Shown: positions 35,040 to 46,708, numbered from the stretch's first letter. The stretch: DNA of 64,000 bases from Branchiostoma floridae (GCF_000003815.2 NC_049993.1:10197285-10261284), one strand, 5' to 3'. Notes: generated by a model not told the origin, from the letters alone. Program-made: numbers and translations.

Positions 35040-36957
35040 TACCAGTACAACCAGAACACGTTTCAAGCTAGTAATATTTCTGCCCTTGAGCCGCTGTGCC
35101 AACCAAGCATCTTTGTAATTATGGCCTGAGGTTAGAAGATATTACACGACAGGAAAAACAGCTAATTTACCCGGAGATAAAGTCTATAATGGATCCTTTT
35201 CCCTCCAGGTCAATTCGCTACAGGCCCCCATCAAGGCCGGATTAGGGCGGCCAATTTCAAAGATGATAGGGGAAAATACAGGAAGCCTGAATCCGTCCGG
35301 TTATTTATATCTCATACTGCAAACTATCCTCCACTTACAAGGACTGAATAACTGTTAAACCTAAGGGTGGTCCTAAATTTATTGCAACTTGTCGTAGAAC
35401 ATAGAAATCATTAGTTATAGAGATGTTGTGAAACTACGAAGAAAGAGGCAGCGAAGATTTAAAAGAAAACAGCACTTATAATCTGGCACTTACAAAGACC
35501 CAGACCTAAATTTATGTCACTTTCTGTGGAATACAAAATGCAATAGTAATAATATTGTAAAAGTCCAAACTAAGAAATACTGTTCATTCAGATTAAAGAG
35601 AAAAACTCAATTACAATAAGACACTTCCAAAAAGACACATTCTATTTCTACCTTCTAAGGGTTATTCCAAATTCTCATAACTTGCCATACATAAAATATT
35701 GCCACTTCTGGTGATATTGTAAAAAATACAAGCAATAAGTCCTGGGACCATTCCATTTCGATTACAAAGAAAAACAGCATTTTTTTTTATTATGAATTCA
35801 TTTACTAGTATTATTGTGCCACTTTAGTCTTTGTGTTAGGACTTTTTCGTAGCATTTCAGATTCACAGTTGAAGCAATTCAGTATTTTACAGCAGTATTA
35901 CATTGGAAATTCATGTTCGATAAAGTTTTACAACTTACAGTAATAGTAATAGCGGGGAACGGCTAGCTAAAAATCGAATCAGTGTTCCGATTCGGCCGTA
36001 AAATTTGATGGGATCACAGCACAAAATCTGATTATCTCCTAAGAATGGGGTCACTACAAGTTAATATATGCCAAAACAAACAAGCCGTGTTGAATGGAAG
36101 ATAAACATTATGCAAATCATGTTTACAAAAAGGTTAAACATGAGACCAAGGTAAACACTTCAGTATGGGGACTGAAAACCATGAATAATATAATGAAAAA
36201 AACAGCCTTGTTCTTAACCCACTACATGTATTTTCATATAGCTACCACATTTACAACAACTTAAATAATAATAAGTAGACAAAAAAATGTCTACATATTA
36301 TTACTCATCATTCGTATTCCACTGTCTTTGAAAAAGGAGTCAAACCCAATAACCCAGGATCTAGAGTTAGGTTTTAGTAGTTTTAGACTAGAGTAGACTT
36401 GTGATATTGTTTTTACACTGTTTGAATCTCTCTGCAATTAGCCCACGGGCAAGAATCTGCAATAAACTTTATTATCATCAATTGTTATAGCATTGAAAAT
36501 AGTAAATATTCCTTTGATTTCAAGTAACATTTTACATCTTCTTGTTAGAGAATGAATCGTATAATCAATTCTGTAATACTTGGTTTGGATAGTGGCATAT
36601 TTGTTTTATGCTGTGTGTTTTGTTATGTCAACTAAAAACACTGCGCCAACATTAAAATTCCCAGGTTAAGTGCTATGAAATGTCTCAATTACGACGTCCA
36701 TTCTTTTACATTAAGATGAGTCACTGGTACTTTTATAATGCGATTACGGTCTAACGTAGTCTTCATTACGAAGGGGAAGCCAGATACAAATTGGATCGGG
36801 TGTTTTTGAGTCAGCATTTTTAGGACTGAAGCCGTATATGTACTGTGTTTCATCTGACATCACTACACAAACAACAGCTCCATTCATTCTTGACTGCTCA
36901 CTTTTGTCATGTAGATACGTACCTCCCACACTCAGCCTTCAACATGCGCGCAGGACG

Positions 36958-37281
36958 TGCAAATATTAACAATCGTGGGCGTAGCTGGCACCGAAAAGCA
37001 AGGAAAATGGTCGAGCGAGGGGATAGTCATCTCAAATTGACGAATCGGGAGAGTAACTCGGAGCGACAGGCTTTTGGTCGTGACTTGGGAAGGAGACAAA
37101 CAAATTGTATTATTCCCTCCCCTTCAAAATGAGTTCTAGACTTGCAAATATCAACCAACGGAAGCATTGCAAGCACAGAAAAATACATGAAAAATGGTTG
37201 AAGAGGTGGAAATTGCAGTTAAATTGATGAATCAGGAAACTAACTACAAGTGACAGGTTTTGTTGGCACCGTGGGAAGATG
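36958..37281. repeat. Diverged tandem duplication, about 185-bp spacing
   Basis: Unit 1 (about 36958..37095) and unit 2 (about 37143..37281) share GCAAATAT.AAC, GAAAAATGGT.GA.G, AAATTGA.GAATC.GG and GACAGG.TTT. Unit 1 is open on the plus strand with a basic peptide (RANINNRGRSWHRKARK). Unit 2 is interrupted. Its origin is not recognised. Confidence 0.65.
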
Positions 37282-37866
37282 GGCAAGAAATATATACTAG
37301 TATTAGTAGTAACAATCTCAAAACAGACGTGGTGGGAAAAAGAGAATTTTGAAGCATTTAGGAACCTTTTCTGAAGCCGATTGTCTGCCAATATTGCAGT
37401 GTGGGGTAATCAGTGAAACCCTTTTCTCTTAAAACGTTACTACTTTCCACCCCTCACATCTGCTTGGAGTTTAGAACTAGTAAAAAAGCAACAAGTCAGT
37501 GTCTGTACTCCGTATCTCTTGGCTAGGAGCTCGCGCAAAAGAATGCTTCAAAACCGCCGACCACAGACTTCCCTCCCTCGGGGAAAAAGACACACACAGG
37601 GGTAAAATAAATCGTGATCTACGATAATACAAAATGGTAGCATTTTAGCCGGGTGGAAAGTAGAAAAACAGCGGTGTTTTTCTCGCCGAAGCCCGCCTGC
37701 AGTTCACGTGTGTTTGGCTGTCTTTTTTACGGCGTCAACTGCTTCTGGGAATGGCTTGCTTTGTTCACGCCATTGGGAAGGAATACCAGAAGCAGTTTCA
37801 GATTGAATATGACAGTTAAGTTGATAATAGAAGAGGAAAAGAAGAGTTAGAAGATGAAGTTTTTAC

Positions 37867-38130
37867 CTGAGCGGTGATATCGTTGGGAAGATTTCGGACT
37901 ACGATTCTGCGCCGATTGTTGAATTCCGACTTGGCCCGGCTTAGAACCTCCCGTCTCTCCTCCTCTCCCAGTGCCGTGAGACTTTCCTCTGGCTTCAAAA
38001 CTACTTCCCCTCGCTGCGAGGAGCCTTGGCTGTCTTCTGACGACATATTGTGGGAGGAGTTGCCGTTTAGATCGCTGTGAGCTGGAGGTTCGGAGAGCAG
38101 AGGCGGTTTACTGTGGACTGCCGCCGCCAT
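37867..38130 (-). CDS. RAVER: RAVER-like gene, exon 1 (start, N-terminal tail and first strand of RRM1)
   Basis: First coding exon, 88 codons, phase 0 at its donor (CTCAG/GTAAAA). The start ATG at 38130 lies in CAAAATGGCGGCGG, a good Kozak context (A at -3, G at +4), giving MAAAVHSKPPLLSEPPAHSD. The frame stays open upstream to another ATG at 38211, so a 27-residue longer form is possible but less likely. The tail is Ser/Glu-rich and low in structure. The exon ends RRRIVVRNLPNDITAQ, the beta-1 strand and RNP2 of RRM1, matching the family's RRKILIRGLP. The protein is expected to be a nuclear splicing co-regulator acting with PTB. Confidence 0.88.
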
Positions 38131-38134
38131 TTTG
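38120..38134 (-). promoter_or_regulatory. YY1-like motif overlapping the RAVER start codon
   Basis: On the minus strand the sequence reads CAAAATGGCGGCGGC. This fits the YY1 core AAAATGGCGGC, often found just downstream of TATA-less starts, with the ATG of the motif serving as the start codon. No TATA box was seen upstream. Confidence 0.55.
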
Positions 38135-38213
38135 AAAATTTCAGAATTCTCCCAGCATCCTGCGCGCCTACCCAAACCCCTTGGCGAAATCTCACCAACC
38201 AAAAAATTCACAG

Positions 38214-38567
38214 TGCGTGTTTAAAATGATAAAATTACTTGATTGCAGGCTTTTTATCCTCATAAATGTGTTAGATATTGTTGCAGAATGGTTGTAGAGT
38301 AGAATTGTCTTTTAGAATTGTTGCAATTTGGTTGTTGTCTACACTTTGCAATTAATCCAACTGTTGCGCATGCACAATAAAGTTCAACACCAATACGTGC
38401 ATTGAAATGATAAAATCGCTTATTTCTAAAGTTGTCTCCTGGTAAATTTTTGTAGAATTGCTGCAAAATGGTTGCAGAGAAGGACAGCCTTTTAGAATCA
38501 TTGCAAATTGTTTGCTGTGTGCTATTTGTATTTAGGACAACTGTTGCGCAATTAAAGTTTGGCAGCA
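38214..38567. repeat. Tandem duplication (two units of about 177 bp) upstream of RAVER
   Basis: Unit 1 (38214..38390) and unit 2 (38391..38567) share AATGATAAAAT, GAATGGTTG.AGAG, CTTTTAGAAT.GTTGCAA and AACTGTTGCGCA in the same order. They begin about 84 bp upstream of the start codon, so unit 1 probably overlaps the promoter or 5' UTR. Confidence 0.8.
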
Positions 38568-38696
38568 CTTTTCGCATTTGTTGAAACTTCCGTATATACG
38601 CGTAAATTCAACCAATCGAAATTCTTAATTTTCCAGATTTGTTGGTTTCATCAATTGTTTTAAGGTGACGTTAACTCAATCCCTTTTCCCTGAAGG

Positions 38697-38717
38697 AGAT
38701 GATGATGATGATGATGA
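38697..38717. repeat. (GAT)n microsatellite
   Basis: About seven GAT repeats. Confidence 0.9.
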
Positions 38718-40551
38718 CATCTTTTTGATTCCCGTGATACGAGAAAATGTTTGAAAAAATCACCTCAGTTTCTACAAACCCAGTATTTCCTTCATATTAA
38801 AGAAAGTATTGATTATATTAACCGTCTTTTTCTCTTTCTTTGAAAAAAAAGTCAGATAACAGAAATAAAGAAAATCAAGCAACAGACAACTAACCAATCA
38901 GCAACAAAGTTCGAACCGTTTTTGAAAATGAATCATGTGCAGAATTTCCTCGCATATTCCTAGGACAACGATGCCCTTGCAATTGCATAATTTGTACAAT
39001 TTAAAAAGATCGTCTCAAAACAGTTTCTTTCTTCCGTTACTTCCCGAAACAGCCCACACCTACAAGTTCTCCGTGCGTTTGAAATCTTCTGAAGCCCTTC
39101 CTTGTTTGTTTGCAATTGTTTGCTTCCGTATCATTTTCGTCAGAGACGAGGGGCGATATAGACTTCCTTGCAACCCCTCCGTTTATTGCCTGTTAAGAGT
39201 GAATAAATTCAAACGAAAGATCGGAGGAATAAACGAGTTTTCCCGTTTGAACATCATTCATTAGTATATTAATTCATCTACACTCATTCCTGTCTATTTT
39301 GTTTCTTGAGACTGAACTTAATGAAAGAAAAGAAAAATTGTTGTATATGTTACATCCACACACATATATACACGTTGAAATTCCCCCCATTCCAAGACGA
39401 TTATGGTAAAGATCAATTGTTTTCACGATGACAAGCACGATGGAAAGCGTACAATCATAAGACTGAAAGGTGCTGTGATTGCAGCATACGCTAGAGGGAG
39501 TTGCAGAGCTGGTGTTGCAACTGCACTTTTGTTGTTTAACAATAGTCCTCCCAAGGGTGCGAAGTTTTGTAGTGCATTGTATAACCTATCGCTAGCGTTT
39601 GTAGGGGTAATTGTGGTTTAGCATGATAAAAAAAGTGCTTAAGAAGCTGCGGATGGAGTGCTACGTACGTTGGCTCGGTCCTGACGGCGGGGATCCTGAC
39701 CAATCAAAACATTGATATGGTTTGAGCCTCCTGGTGGCTTTCCAAGGTACTGCAGCAGAACTTTCGGGTTTGATATCTCGTGTGGTGGTACATTAATAAT
39801 AACTTTATTGCAAGTTCATGCCCGAAGGCTAATTGCAAACAAAGTATGTGAGATTTTGAGAAATTTTTGTACATTTCGAGGTGCAATACTGTAATGTTAA
39901 CAACATTGACATGTAAAGTGTAGCATGTCTCTATATATAAAACACCGCAAACTAGCGCGAATGACTAACATGCAGTGTACGTGGGCAATAAGACTGTGTG
40001 ACGCACTGGATACATTGTCTTGTCTATGCGCTTATGAATAAAAACATGCAGAAACTATTTAGTAGTTACCAGAATTCCACCTTGTTGTACACGTTGACAC
40101 CACAGCTTTAAAATGAGGTCAGCGTATAAAACATTGGCATTAAAATCATTATGCAACATTACATGTGTTATGGTCGTCATTTTCCGTTCTCCTGTTTGCA
40201 GGGTTATGATGCTACTTCTTTTGTAACGTCCAGTTTTTGGACATAGTCTATTGATCTTGAGTTTGCTGGAACGTGTGGTTCGCTCAGTAAGTAACAGCCC
40301 CTCGTGTTTGAGGCAGCCATGGAAAGACAGGCGACCGGAGCTCCAGACGTTTCTTGGCAATTGCAAACTTCAGGCAAAGGTGATCTCTTCGTTGGTCTGG
40401 GGTAAGTTCAGTGTCTTGCTATAGGAGAGGACAGAAGAGACTCCGGAGCTATCATACGGCTTGATACCAGACTAGTGTCTTTCACACCTCAGAGTATTGC
40501 GTGTAACATTGTCTGACACGCGCTTTTCTGGATGAACTCGTAATCCCCAAG

Positions 40552-40656
40552 CAGATCCTACGGTGCCATAAGATAGTATCAAAGGGAGTATAGCCGGCTA
40601 TGGGAGTCAAACGGGCAGTTTGATACTACTAGTATACCTTACGTACCGTGGATCTG
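40552..40656. mobile_element. MITE, GCAGATCCTACGGTAGCATA family, copy 2
   Basis: CAGATCCTACGGTGCCATAA at the left, TACGTACCGTGGATCTG at the right, with AGATAGTATCAAA as in copy 1. The centre contains ATAGCCGGCTAT. Confidence 0.8.
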
Positions 40657-40756
40657 GTTGGAGATTAATGAACTCGATATCTTGCGTTCGTCCAGGATGA
40701 GGCGGGCGCTGTGCATTCACAAGTTGGGCGGACGAATGTTTTGTAGCAGGTAAAGG

Positions 40757-40915
40757 CCCCTTAAGCTAGGGGCACAACCCGCCGTACTTGCAAGTGCGTG
40801 CTGTCTACGTGCCAAAACGTGGGCAATCTTTTGGTATCCGTAAGTGGTAAGTACCGTCTCTGTACGAACACGTGGCGAATCCCACGGATTTGGGAGCACG
40901 CAGACACGCCGTAGA
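40757..40915 (-). mobile_element. Partial copy of the AAGCTAAGGGCACAACCCG element
   Basis: Reverse complement of about 47000..47155 of the larger element at 46820..47155: AAGCTAGGGGCACAACCCG, CGTGCCAAAACGTGGGC, TCCGTAAGTGGTAAGTACCG and GCAGACACGCCGTAG. Confidence 0.8.
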
Positions 40916-41264
40916 AATTTAAGTTAGAAACATTTCTAATATCAAAGTCATTATTTCTGATAGTTTCTAAACTGTTCCAACATAGATTCATCATTTATGA
41001 TCACATGTGATCACATGTTCGAACATGGAAACAATATGATAAAACTGGGTCAGTGGGCTGGGAAGAGGGCAATTCACACATCCCTGCCAAGTACAGGAAA
41101 TTATGTCTGTCTCACAGCTTCTAACAAGAGAGCCACCAATGTCTACTAAAGAAGATCTAAAAATACAAGGCCCAAACAAAAGGCCCAGCTTAGCACCTTG
41201 GTTTATGGGGTAATAAAAGTTTTTATGGAGAGAAAATGAGCAAATATATTGTGTTCTAACCTAA

Positions 41265-41660
41265 TAATTGTACTTTTAGAAGTGACACTTGCGAGGTACC
41301 CAGGACTGGAGTTGTAGAAATTTATTGGATAGTTGTAAAAGTGACACCAATATGGAAGCTATGAGTGTGGTTACCAACTTTGTTGGTGATGCCAGTCTAT
41401 ACCACACTAGTGTCACTTTTACCACACCAGTATATGTCTTAAATACAGGAATGTATGCCTTGTTGGCTCTGATACCATGTTTTGTCCCCTTAAATCTTTT
41501 TACATCTCATCACAACTTTATGGTGCCTATTTTTGAAAATGCACCCATCTTGTTTTTCTTTTCGCCCTATCGCACTATTTTTACAGTCTGCAGAGGATGT
41601 CATCCATAAAATTTACCTGCTGTGGCCAAATAAGAACTTTCTTTGCACGCCTTTTCATAT
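41265..41660 (+). repeat. Interspersed repeat (GATAGTTGTAAAAGTG family), copy 1
   Basis: Colinear with 54440..54840: GATAGTTGTAAAAGTG, CCAATATGGA, GATACCATGTT, TCTGCAGAGGATGTCATCCA. Class unknown. A fragment is also at about 5205..5260. Confidence 0.75.
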
Positions 41661-42526
41661 TGAATCTGACCATTCGACCTGTAATATGCAACAGTGGCTA
41701 AGGTCTTGTGATCTAAATAAACAAAGAATGTCACAGGAAAATAAGAAACATTTTGTCTATAAAACTTGTAATATTCATCAATGGCTAAGTTATCGTGGTG
41801 GGAAGTAATTACAACAAAAGAAAAAAAGTAGACAAGAAAAAGTCTTAATAGTACATGTATCAAGCTTGAACCATGCAACATGTCCCAAATGAGAATGATT
41901 CTAACAAACAAATAATGAAACAAAAAGGGAAAATTTGAAGTTTATTTTCGTGAACGTTTAATAAACATATTGTTTGAAAATTGTCTCACAAGTTCCATTA
42001 AACATTAGTGGTGTGGGAAAAGTTATTGTCATTTCAGTTACTACAGTCTCTTGGGTGGAAATTGTATGTTGTCATTGGTTCCTTTACGCGTCGTTTCAAT
42101 TAAAGGGAAGTCTAAATGTTTTTCAGGCACTGTCTTGCCTATTCACAAGTAAGGTACAGTTGCCAAAGACTTGTAATCATGTTGTTACAAATTGTAATGG
42201 TGAAGTGATGAATGTTCATGTTACATTCTGGTAGGTTAGAAAAGGTCATTGTATAGATTATAAACTTTAAACAAGTCAGTTGGGTATGTAGATAGTCACC
42301 ACGTGTCATTGATGCCTCCTAGCGAATCATGTTATTCCTGCAGCAATATGTGATTTTTCTTTGCAATAATGTCTTAAACTGCTAAGAGGCAATTTTGATC
42401 CATACGGTGGACTCTGATACACTAATACATGTATAGGACTTTCTATGCATTGTACAGAATCTAAAAGGTCTTTGCGGAATACATGCGTGTTTACAGCATT
42501 CTATCATACAATCCACTACAGTAAGA

Positions 42527-43990
42527 AACTAGAGTTCGACGAACACATCTCTTCGCCAAATAATCATGTCTTTATTAAGACTTTAACGTCTTATCATGTA
42601 TTACTACATTGTAAATAGTACCTACCCCAATAGCAAATGACTGCATGAACGTGTGTTCCTCACAAACCCATAAATGCCCCCACAGTGTTTTGTTAAAATC
42701 AGACTCTGCCAGACTCCAGCCTGGCCGAATAGTACCGTATATTCTCGATTGAAGTACGCACCCCAATTAAAGTACGCACCCCCGATTTGGGGCAAGTCTC
42801 AGACAAATTTGCCTCACTGAAACGTAAAATGGAAAAACCTGAATAAAGTACGCACCCCTTCTCCAGCGATCTTGAACACCTTTTGCACCAGACAAATTCT
42901 AAATTCATAGTGTTTAATCTCTTTTCCGATGGTAATTTTGCCTAAATCAAGGACTTATAAATTTATGAAACTCTATGTTTTCTCCGCCGGCAAATTATCC
43001 GTCTCTGCAAACTTGTAAACTGGTATTGATTTTAGGGGGCCTTGGACTGTGACCAAAGATGACCTGCATGGTAGCATCCCTGGTCAATCAGAATTTCATG
43101 CTTGTCAAGACCGACTGTCTTGACCTACTTTTTCTCTATCTTTAGACATCCATGGGCCGATTCAAGTTCTTTCGGGTGACTCCGTCACAAGTATATTTTT
43201 AACCTATATAGAAGTTTCCCTAAGTAATTATATCAAATAGATAGTGATTTATATAATTTGCATCTCAGTATGTTCATTATCACCCAAAGTAACTACATAC
43301 CAAAAACAAAGACTAGTCAACAATCTCCTCTGGAGTTATCCTTCTTAAAAGTTACGAACTATAAGACCCACTGCAGTTCCAAACAAGCTGCTAGGGGGCC
43401 CAAAATTACACCATTCACTCCTAGTCCCAACAGCTATCCACCACTAAAAAATTAGGAACCTGGCACTTCTGGAAAATTTAGGCGCAAGCTTTAACGCTCA
43501 CTTGCAGTACCAAAACAAGTCGCCAGGAGGCCCATTATCGAACTTGACCTTCCTTTCTGTGTCCCTTACCTATCAACAAAATGTCATTAGCATTCATCAA
43601 AAGCATCTTGAGTTATCTTGCATACAGATAAACGCACTTACATACAAATCCCGCTACAGCACCGTAGGTAAGAGCTAGGTAAACCATTTTCGCACTTGAC
43701 CTTCCTCTCCAAAACCGCTACAGACCTACCAAGTATCGTGAAAATCGCCCAGCTGCATTTTGACTTATGCTGCCCAAAACAAACCCCCAAAACATACCAA
43801 GCTTGCTGCAGTACCGTAGGAAAACGCCAGGTAAACCGTTTTCTAACGTGGGATTTCTTTTGACAACCGCTACACACCTACCAAAAATCACAAAGTTCCA
43901 TCCACAATTTCTGGAGTTATTTGCTGTTATCCTACATACAGACCCAAGTCAGCAATCTCATACTCTTCTTGGCGAAGAGAATTAGAGTGA
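42527..43990 (-). mobile_element. Non-autonomous element of the tgcagtacc/ctagggggccc family, copy 1
   Basis: Left boundary AACTAGAGTTCGACGAACAC followed by ATCTCTTCGCCAAATAATCA. The right part, 43575..43985, is almost identical to 52130..52545 and ends ACTCTTCTTGGCGAAGAG. The interior is built of degenerate repeats in which CTGCAGTACC, TAGGGGGCCCA, ACCTACCAAATATCA and CTCGAGTTAT alternate. The 42720..42860 stretch carries GTACGCACCCC three times. Possibly Helitron-related (CTAG end), but this is unproven. Confidence 0.6.
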
Positions 43991-44280
43991 AACATTACGC
44001 AGTTCATAACAATTTGAACGAATACGTACGATTCTTACAATAAGTTTACACTGTAAAAACACCGTAAAATGGCATGTATCTGGCGAATGTATAAAAGTGT
44101 ATTTAGATAGAAGACATAATACTATTTTAAATCATATTTTATTTAGGTCGTACTATTCTGTTTATTAGGATGACATCAGCGATAGTTTCCAATAAAAAAA
44201 AAACGTTTTCAGCTATACAGTAAATCGTACAAAGTAGCTGAAAATGTGAAAATGCGTGCCGCAAAATGTCGAAAAACGTA

Positions 44281-44739
44281 TACGGTCAAACCTGCCCAAG
44301 CTACCACCTCTTTGAAGCGACCACCTGGTCATTACGACCTATTTTTCTCGGTCCCGAAAATTTTCCCCATTGACGTAAGCATTGAGCAACCTCTTCACAA
44401 TGACTTCCTGGCCAACGCGACCACGATCGCCAAAATTGGGACCAAATCCCTGCCCATAACGACCGCGTCATTTTCAAATCTTGAGGTGTTATCGATTTTC
44501 AATGATAACTAGCGCGATTTTGTGTCGAATTTGGCCAGTTTGCATCGCATTTTGACTGAAATTACGATGTCAAGATGTTCAAGATAAAGATGGCGGCGGA
44601 TGCCATTAAACACAACGGAAACCATTGAAACAATGCATCGGGCATATTGTGAGTCGATACTCTTCTAACCGACCACATGGCCAAATCGACCGCTCTTGCC
44701 CGGTCCACCGGTTGGTCGCCTTGGGCAGGTTAGACTGTA
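44281..44739. mobile_element. MITE, TACAGTCAAACCTGCCCAAG family, copy 1
   Basis: TACGGTCAAACCTGCCCAAG at the left and CTTGGGCAGGTTAGACTGTA at the right. The interior has repeated CGACCACCT/CGACCGC phrases. Confidence 0.88.
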
Positions 44740-45028
44740 TTAATTTCATAGAATGCCAACGCCAATCCGAAGTCAAAGAAGAAGATATGAAAGAACAAAA
44801 AAAGCAGAATCTATTGTTTGGTATACCGTACTCTGTAGTAGTTAAGTCAGTTGTTTAACCTTGCTGACAATATGAATTTTAGAATAAAACTTTTTTTTCA
44901 GGCCAAACTTTTTTTATCCTTTTAACGTGGCCTAATACCAGGCTACGACCTCGGGGAGACTGAAAACCCCTGGGTGGGTGGGACTCCTGTTATACAATGT
45001 TTTCTTGGCCACTCCATCCGTTAAGTTA

Positions 45029-45250
45029 TAGAGTCAAACGTGCCCAAGCGACCACCTCTTTTCAGCGACCACCTGACCAACGTGACCGCGACCGCCAAAA
45101 ATTGGGACCAAATACTGACCCATAACGACCGCGTAATTTTTAACCTTGAAGTGTCAACGATTTTCGACGATAACTAGCGCGATTTTGAAACTCAATTGGC
45201 CAGTTTTTGTCGGATTTTGACTGCCATTACGATGTTATGTTTAGAATAAA
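45029..45250 (+). mobile_element. MITE, TACAGTCAAACCTGCCCAAG family, copy 2 (right end missing)
   Basis: TAGAGTCAAACGTGCCCAAGC, then colinear with copy 1 through CCATAACGACCGCGT and CGATAACTAGCGCGATTTTG to ATTACGATGT. Confidence 0.82.
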
Positions 45251-45620
45251 CACGACTCGAGGTCTACAATTGGGGGGGAAAGTCACTTCGCCCTCAAGCT
45301 GTGTGACTTTATTTACCAATATATAGAAAGTGACGAAAATCCCTCCCCCCCCTGGCGGCTAGCACAGGATTTTCATTTTTTTATCAAAATTTTGTGTCCT
45401 GTACCCTCAACTCATACATATAGGTTTTTGCCATTCCTGAAGTACACCGTAATTTATTTTTTCCGTGTCAAAACTTAACTAAAGAAATACCCATAGGGCG
45501 AAAACTATTGGAAGAGCTTATTGAACATTTCTTATTTTAATGAAGTTGCAAAACCGATTGGAAAAAATTGTCTCGACAGTGCAACTTATAACATTGGACC
45601 CTCATCCAGGATAACGGCCC

Positions 45621-46270
45621 TTCATGTTCTGTTTTTGAAGTTGCAATAAGTAAAATAAAGGCCATTATATAACGTTATATAACGTCCTTGGTAAAAGTCA
45701 AAGATTTCATTGTGTCTAATGCTTAGCTTACCCCTTACCTAACAACTTGCGGTATTACTCTAAAGGGCGATTATACCGGCTAAACAATATTTCATGTTCG
45801 GTTTCTGGTGTTGCAATAAGTAAAGGCAAGGATGGTATATAACGTCCTTGGTAAAAGTCAAAGATTTCACTGTGTCTAATGCCTATCTTACCCCTTACCT
45901 AACAACTTGCGGTATTACTCCGAAGGGCGATTTTACCGGCTCAACAATATTTCATGTTCGGTTTCTGGTGTTGCAATAAGTAAAGGCAAGGATGGTATAT
46001 AACGTCCTTGGTAAAAGTCAAAGATTTCACTGTGTCTAATGCCTATCTTACCCCTTACCTAACAACTTGCGGTATTACTCCGAAGGGCGATTTTACCGGC
46101 TCAACAATATTTCATGTTCTGTTTCTGATGTTGCAATAAGTAAAGGAAAGGGCGTTATATAACGTCCTTGGTAAAGTTAAAAGATTTCATTGTGCCTAAA
46201 GCTTAGATTATCCCTTACCTGTCAACTTGTGGTATTTCTCCGAATGGCGATTATACCAGCTAAACAGTAT
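45621..46270. repeat. Tandem array, four units of about 160 bp
   Basis: The marker TTCATGTTCNGTTTNTG occurs at 45621, 45791, 45951 and 46111 (spacings 170, 160, 160). Units 2 and 3 (45791..45950 and 45951..46110) appear identical, so the duplication is recent. The outer units are diverged. Each has TATATAACGTCCTTGGTAAA and GGCGATT.TACCGGC. Confidence 0.92.
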
Positions 46271-46305
46271 AGACACATACAGAAACAACAAACAACTATT
46301 CCGAT

Positions 46306-46501
46306 TAAGGCTTAGGTCACCTCTCCAAACCGGGAAGCTTTCGGGAGCGAAAATAATGATATGAAATGCACCAAAATACACAAAATGTCACAATAAGTTT
46401 TATGGGCATAATTTGTGAATATTTCTAGGTATACAGTGTAATTTTTCGTTTTTTAAAGCATCCCGACCGGGCCCCGGCTTTGAAATGTGACCTAAGCCTT
46501 A
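46306..46501. mobile_element. MITE with TAAGGCTTAGGTCAC ends
   Basis: TAAGGCTTAGGTCAC at the left and GTGACCTAAGCCTTA at the right, with CAAACCGGG and CCCCGGCTTTG as a second inner pair. Confidence 0.88.
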
Positions 46502-46513
46502 GGTAATCTCCCA

Positions 46514-46602
46514 GCAGATTGACCGGTAGCATGAGACAGGATCAAAATGTTGACACCGCTTGTCCGGATTTTGGTTTTGTTTTATGCCATCGGTCAATCT
46601 GC
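46514..46602. mobile_element. Short hairpin MITE, GCAGATTGACCGGTAGCAT
   Basis: GCAGATTGACCGGTAGCAT and its inverse ATGCCATCGGTCAATCTGC bound 89 bp. It is related to 32526 and 40552 by the CAGATNNACGGTAGCAT ends. It lies 63 bp before the proposed lectin start codon, so it may be in the 5' UTR or promoter. Confidence 0.82.
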
Positions 46603-46665
46603 ACGGAGATTATGGTGAAGGAGACGTTATATTATTTGCCGTCCAGAATCCTGACAAGAGGCATC

Positions 46666-46708
46666 ATGTCGAGTGGACAGCAAGAGTCCCGATACACGTG
46701 CACAAAAG
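46666..46708 (+). CDS. Transmembrane lectin gene, candidate exon 1 (start codon)
   Basis: ATG at 46666 with A at -3. Fourteen codons, MSSGQQESRYTCTK, plus one base end at AAAAG/GTACGG in phase 1, the phase required by exon 2, where G plus AC gives aspartate. It is proposed from reading frame, Kozak context and donor quality. The sequence has no family signature, so an alternative first exon elsewhere upstream is possible. Confidence 0.5.

Larger units (their letters stand above)
14553..37866 (-). other. RAVER-like gene, intron 1 (about 23.3 kb)
   Basis: Filled mainly by repeats: three CAGGGCTCG MITEs, three SINEs, the foldback element with its nested insertion, a hAT-like element, a pogo-like MITE, a GCGCGTTAAAA element, a candidate CTCTCCAAGCAG MITE and TA-MITEs. 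The stretches 27383-29513, 29736-31380, 32690-34820 and 35040-36950 show only AT-rich sequence with no gene or repeat I can identify (32300..32525 and 32740..32880 look like very decayed TA-MITE copies). Confidence 0.8.
38131..46665. other. Intergenic region between the divergent RAVER and lectin genes
   Basis: About 8.5 kb between two genes transcribed away from each other. It contains the duplication at 38214..38567, several MITEs, a 1.4-kb repeat of the tgcagtacc/ctagggggccc family and the 160-bp array. Between 38750 and 39690 and between 41920 and 42500 nothing identifiable was seen. Confidence 0.7.

Noticed and set aside
37816-38211. Longer RAVER start at 38211
   Set aside because: The upstream frame is open but reads through the likely 5' UTR; the ATG at 38130 has the better context and a YY1-type promoter motif. 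Kept only as an alternative.
45621-46270. CRISPR-like regular repeats
   Set aside because: Whole 160-bp units are repeated without unique spacers, and the genome is eukaryotic; it is an ordinary tandem array.
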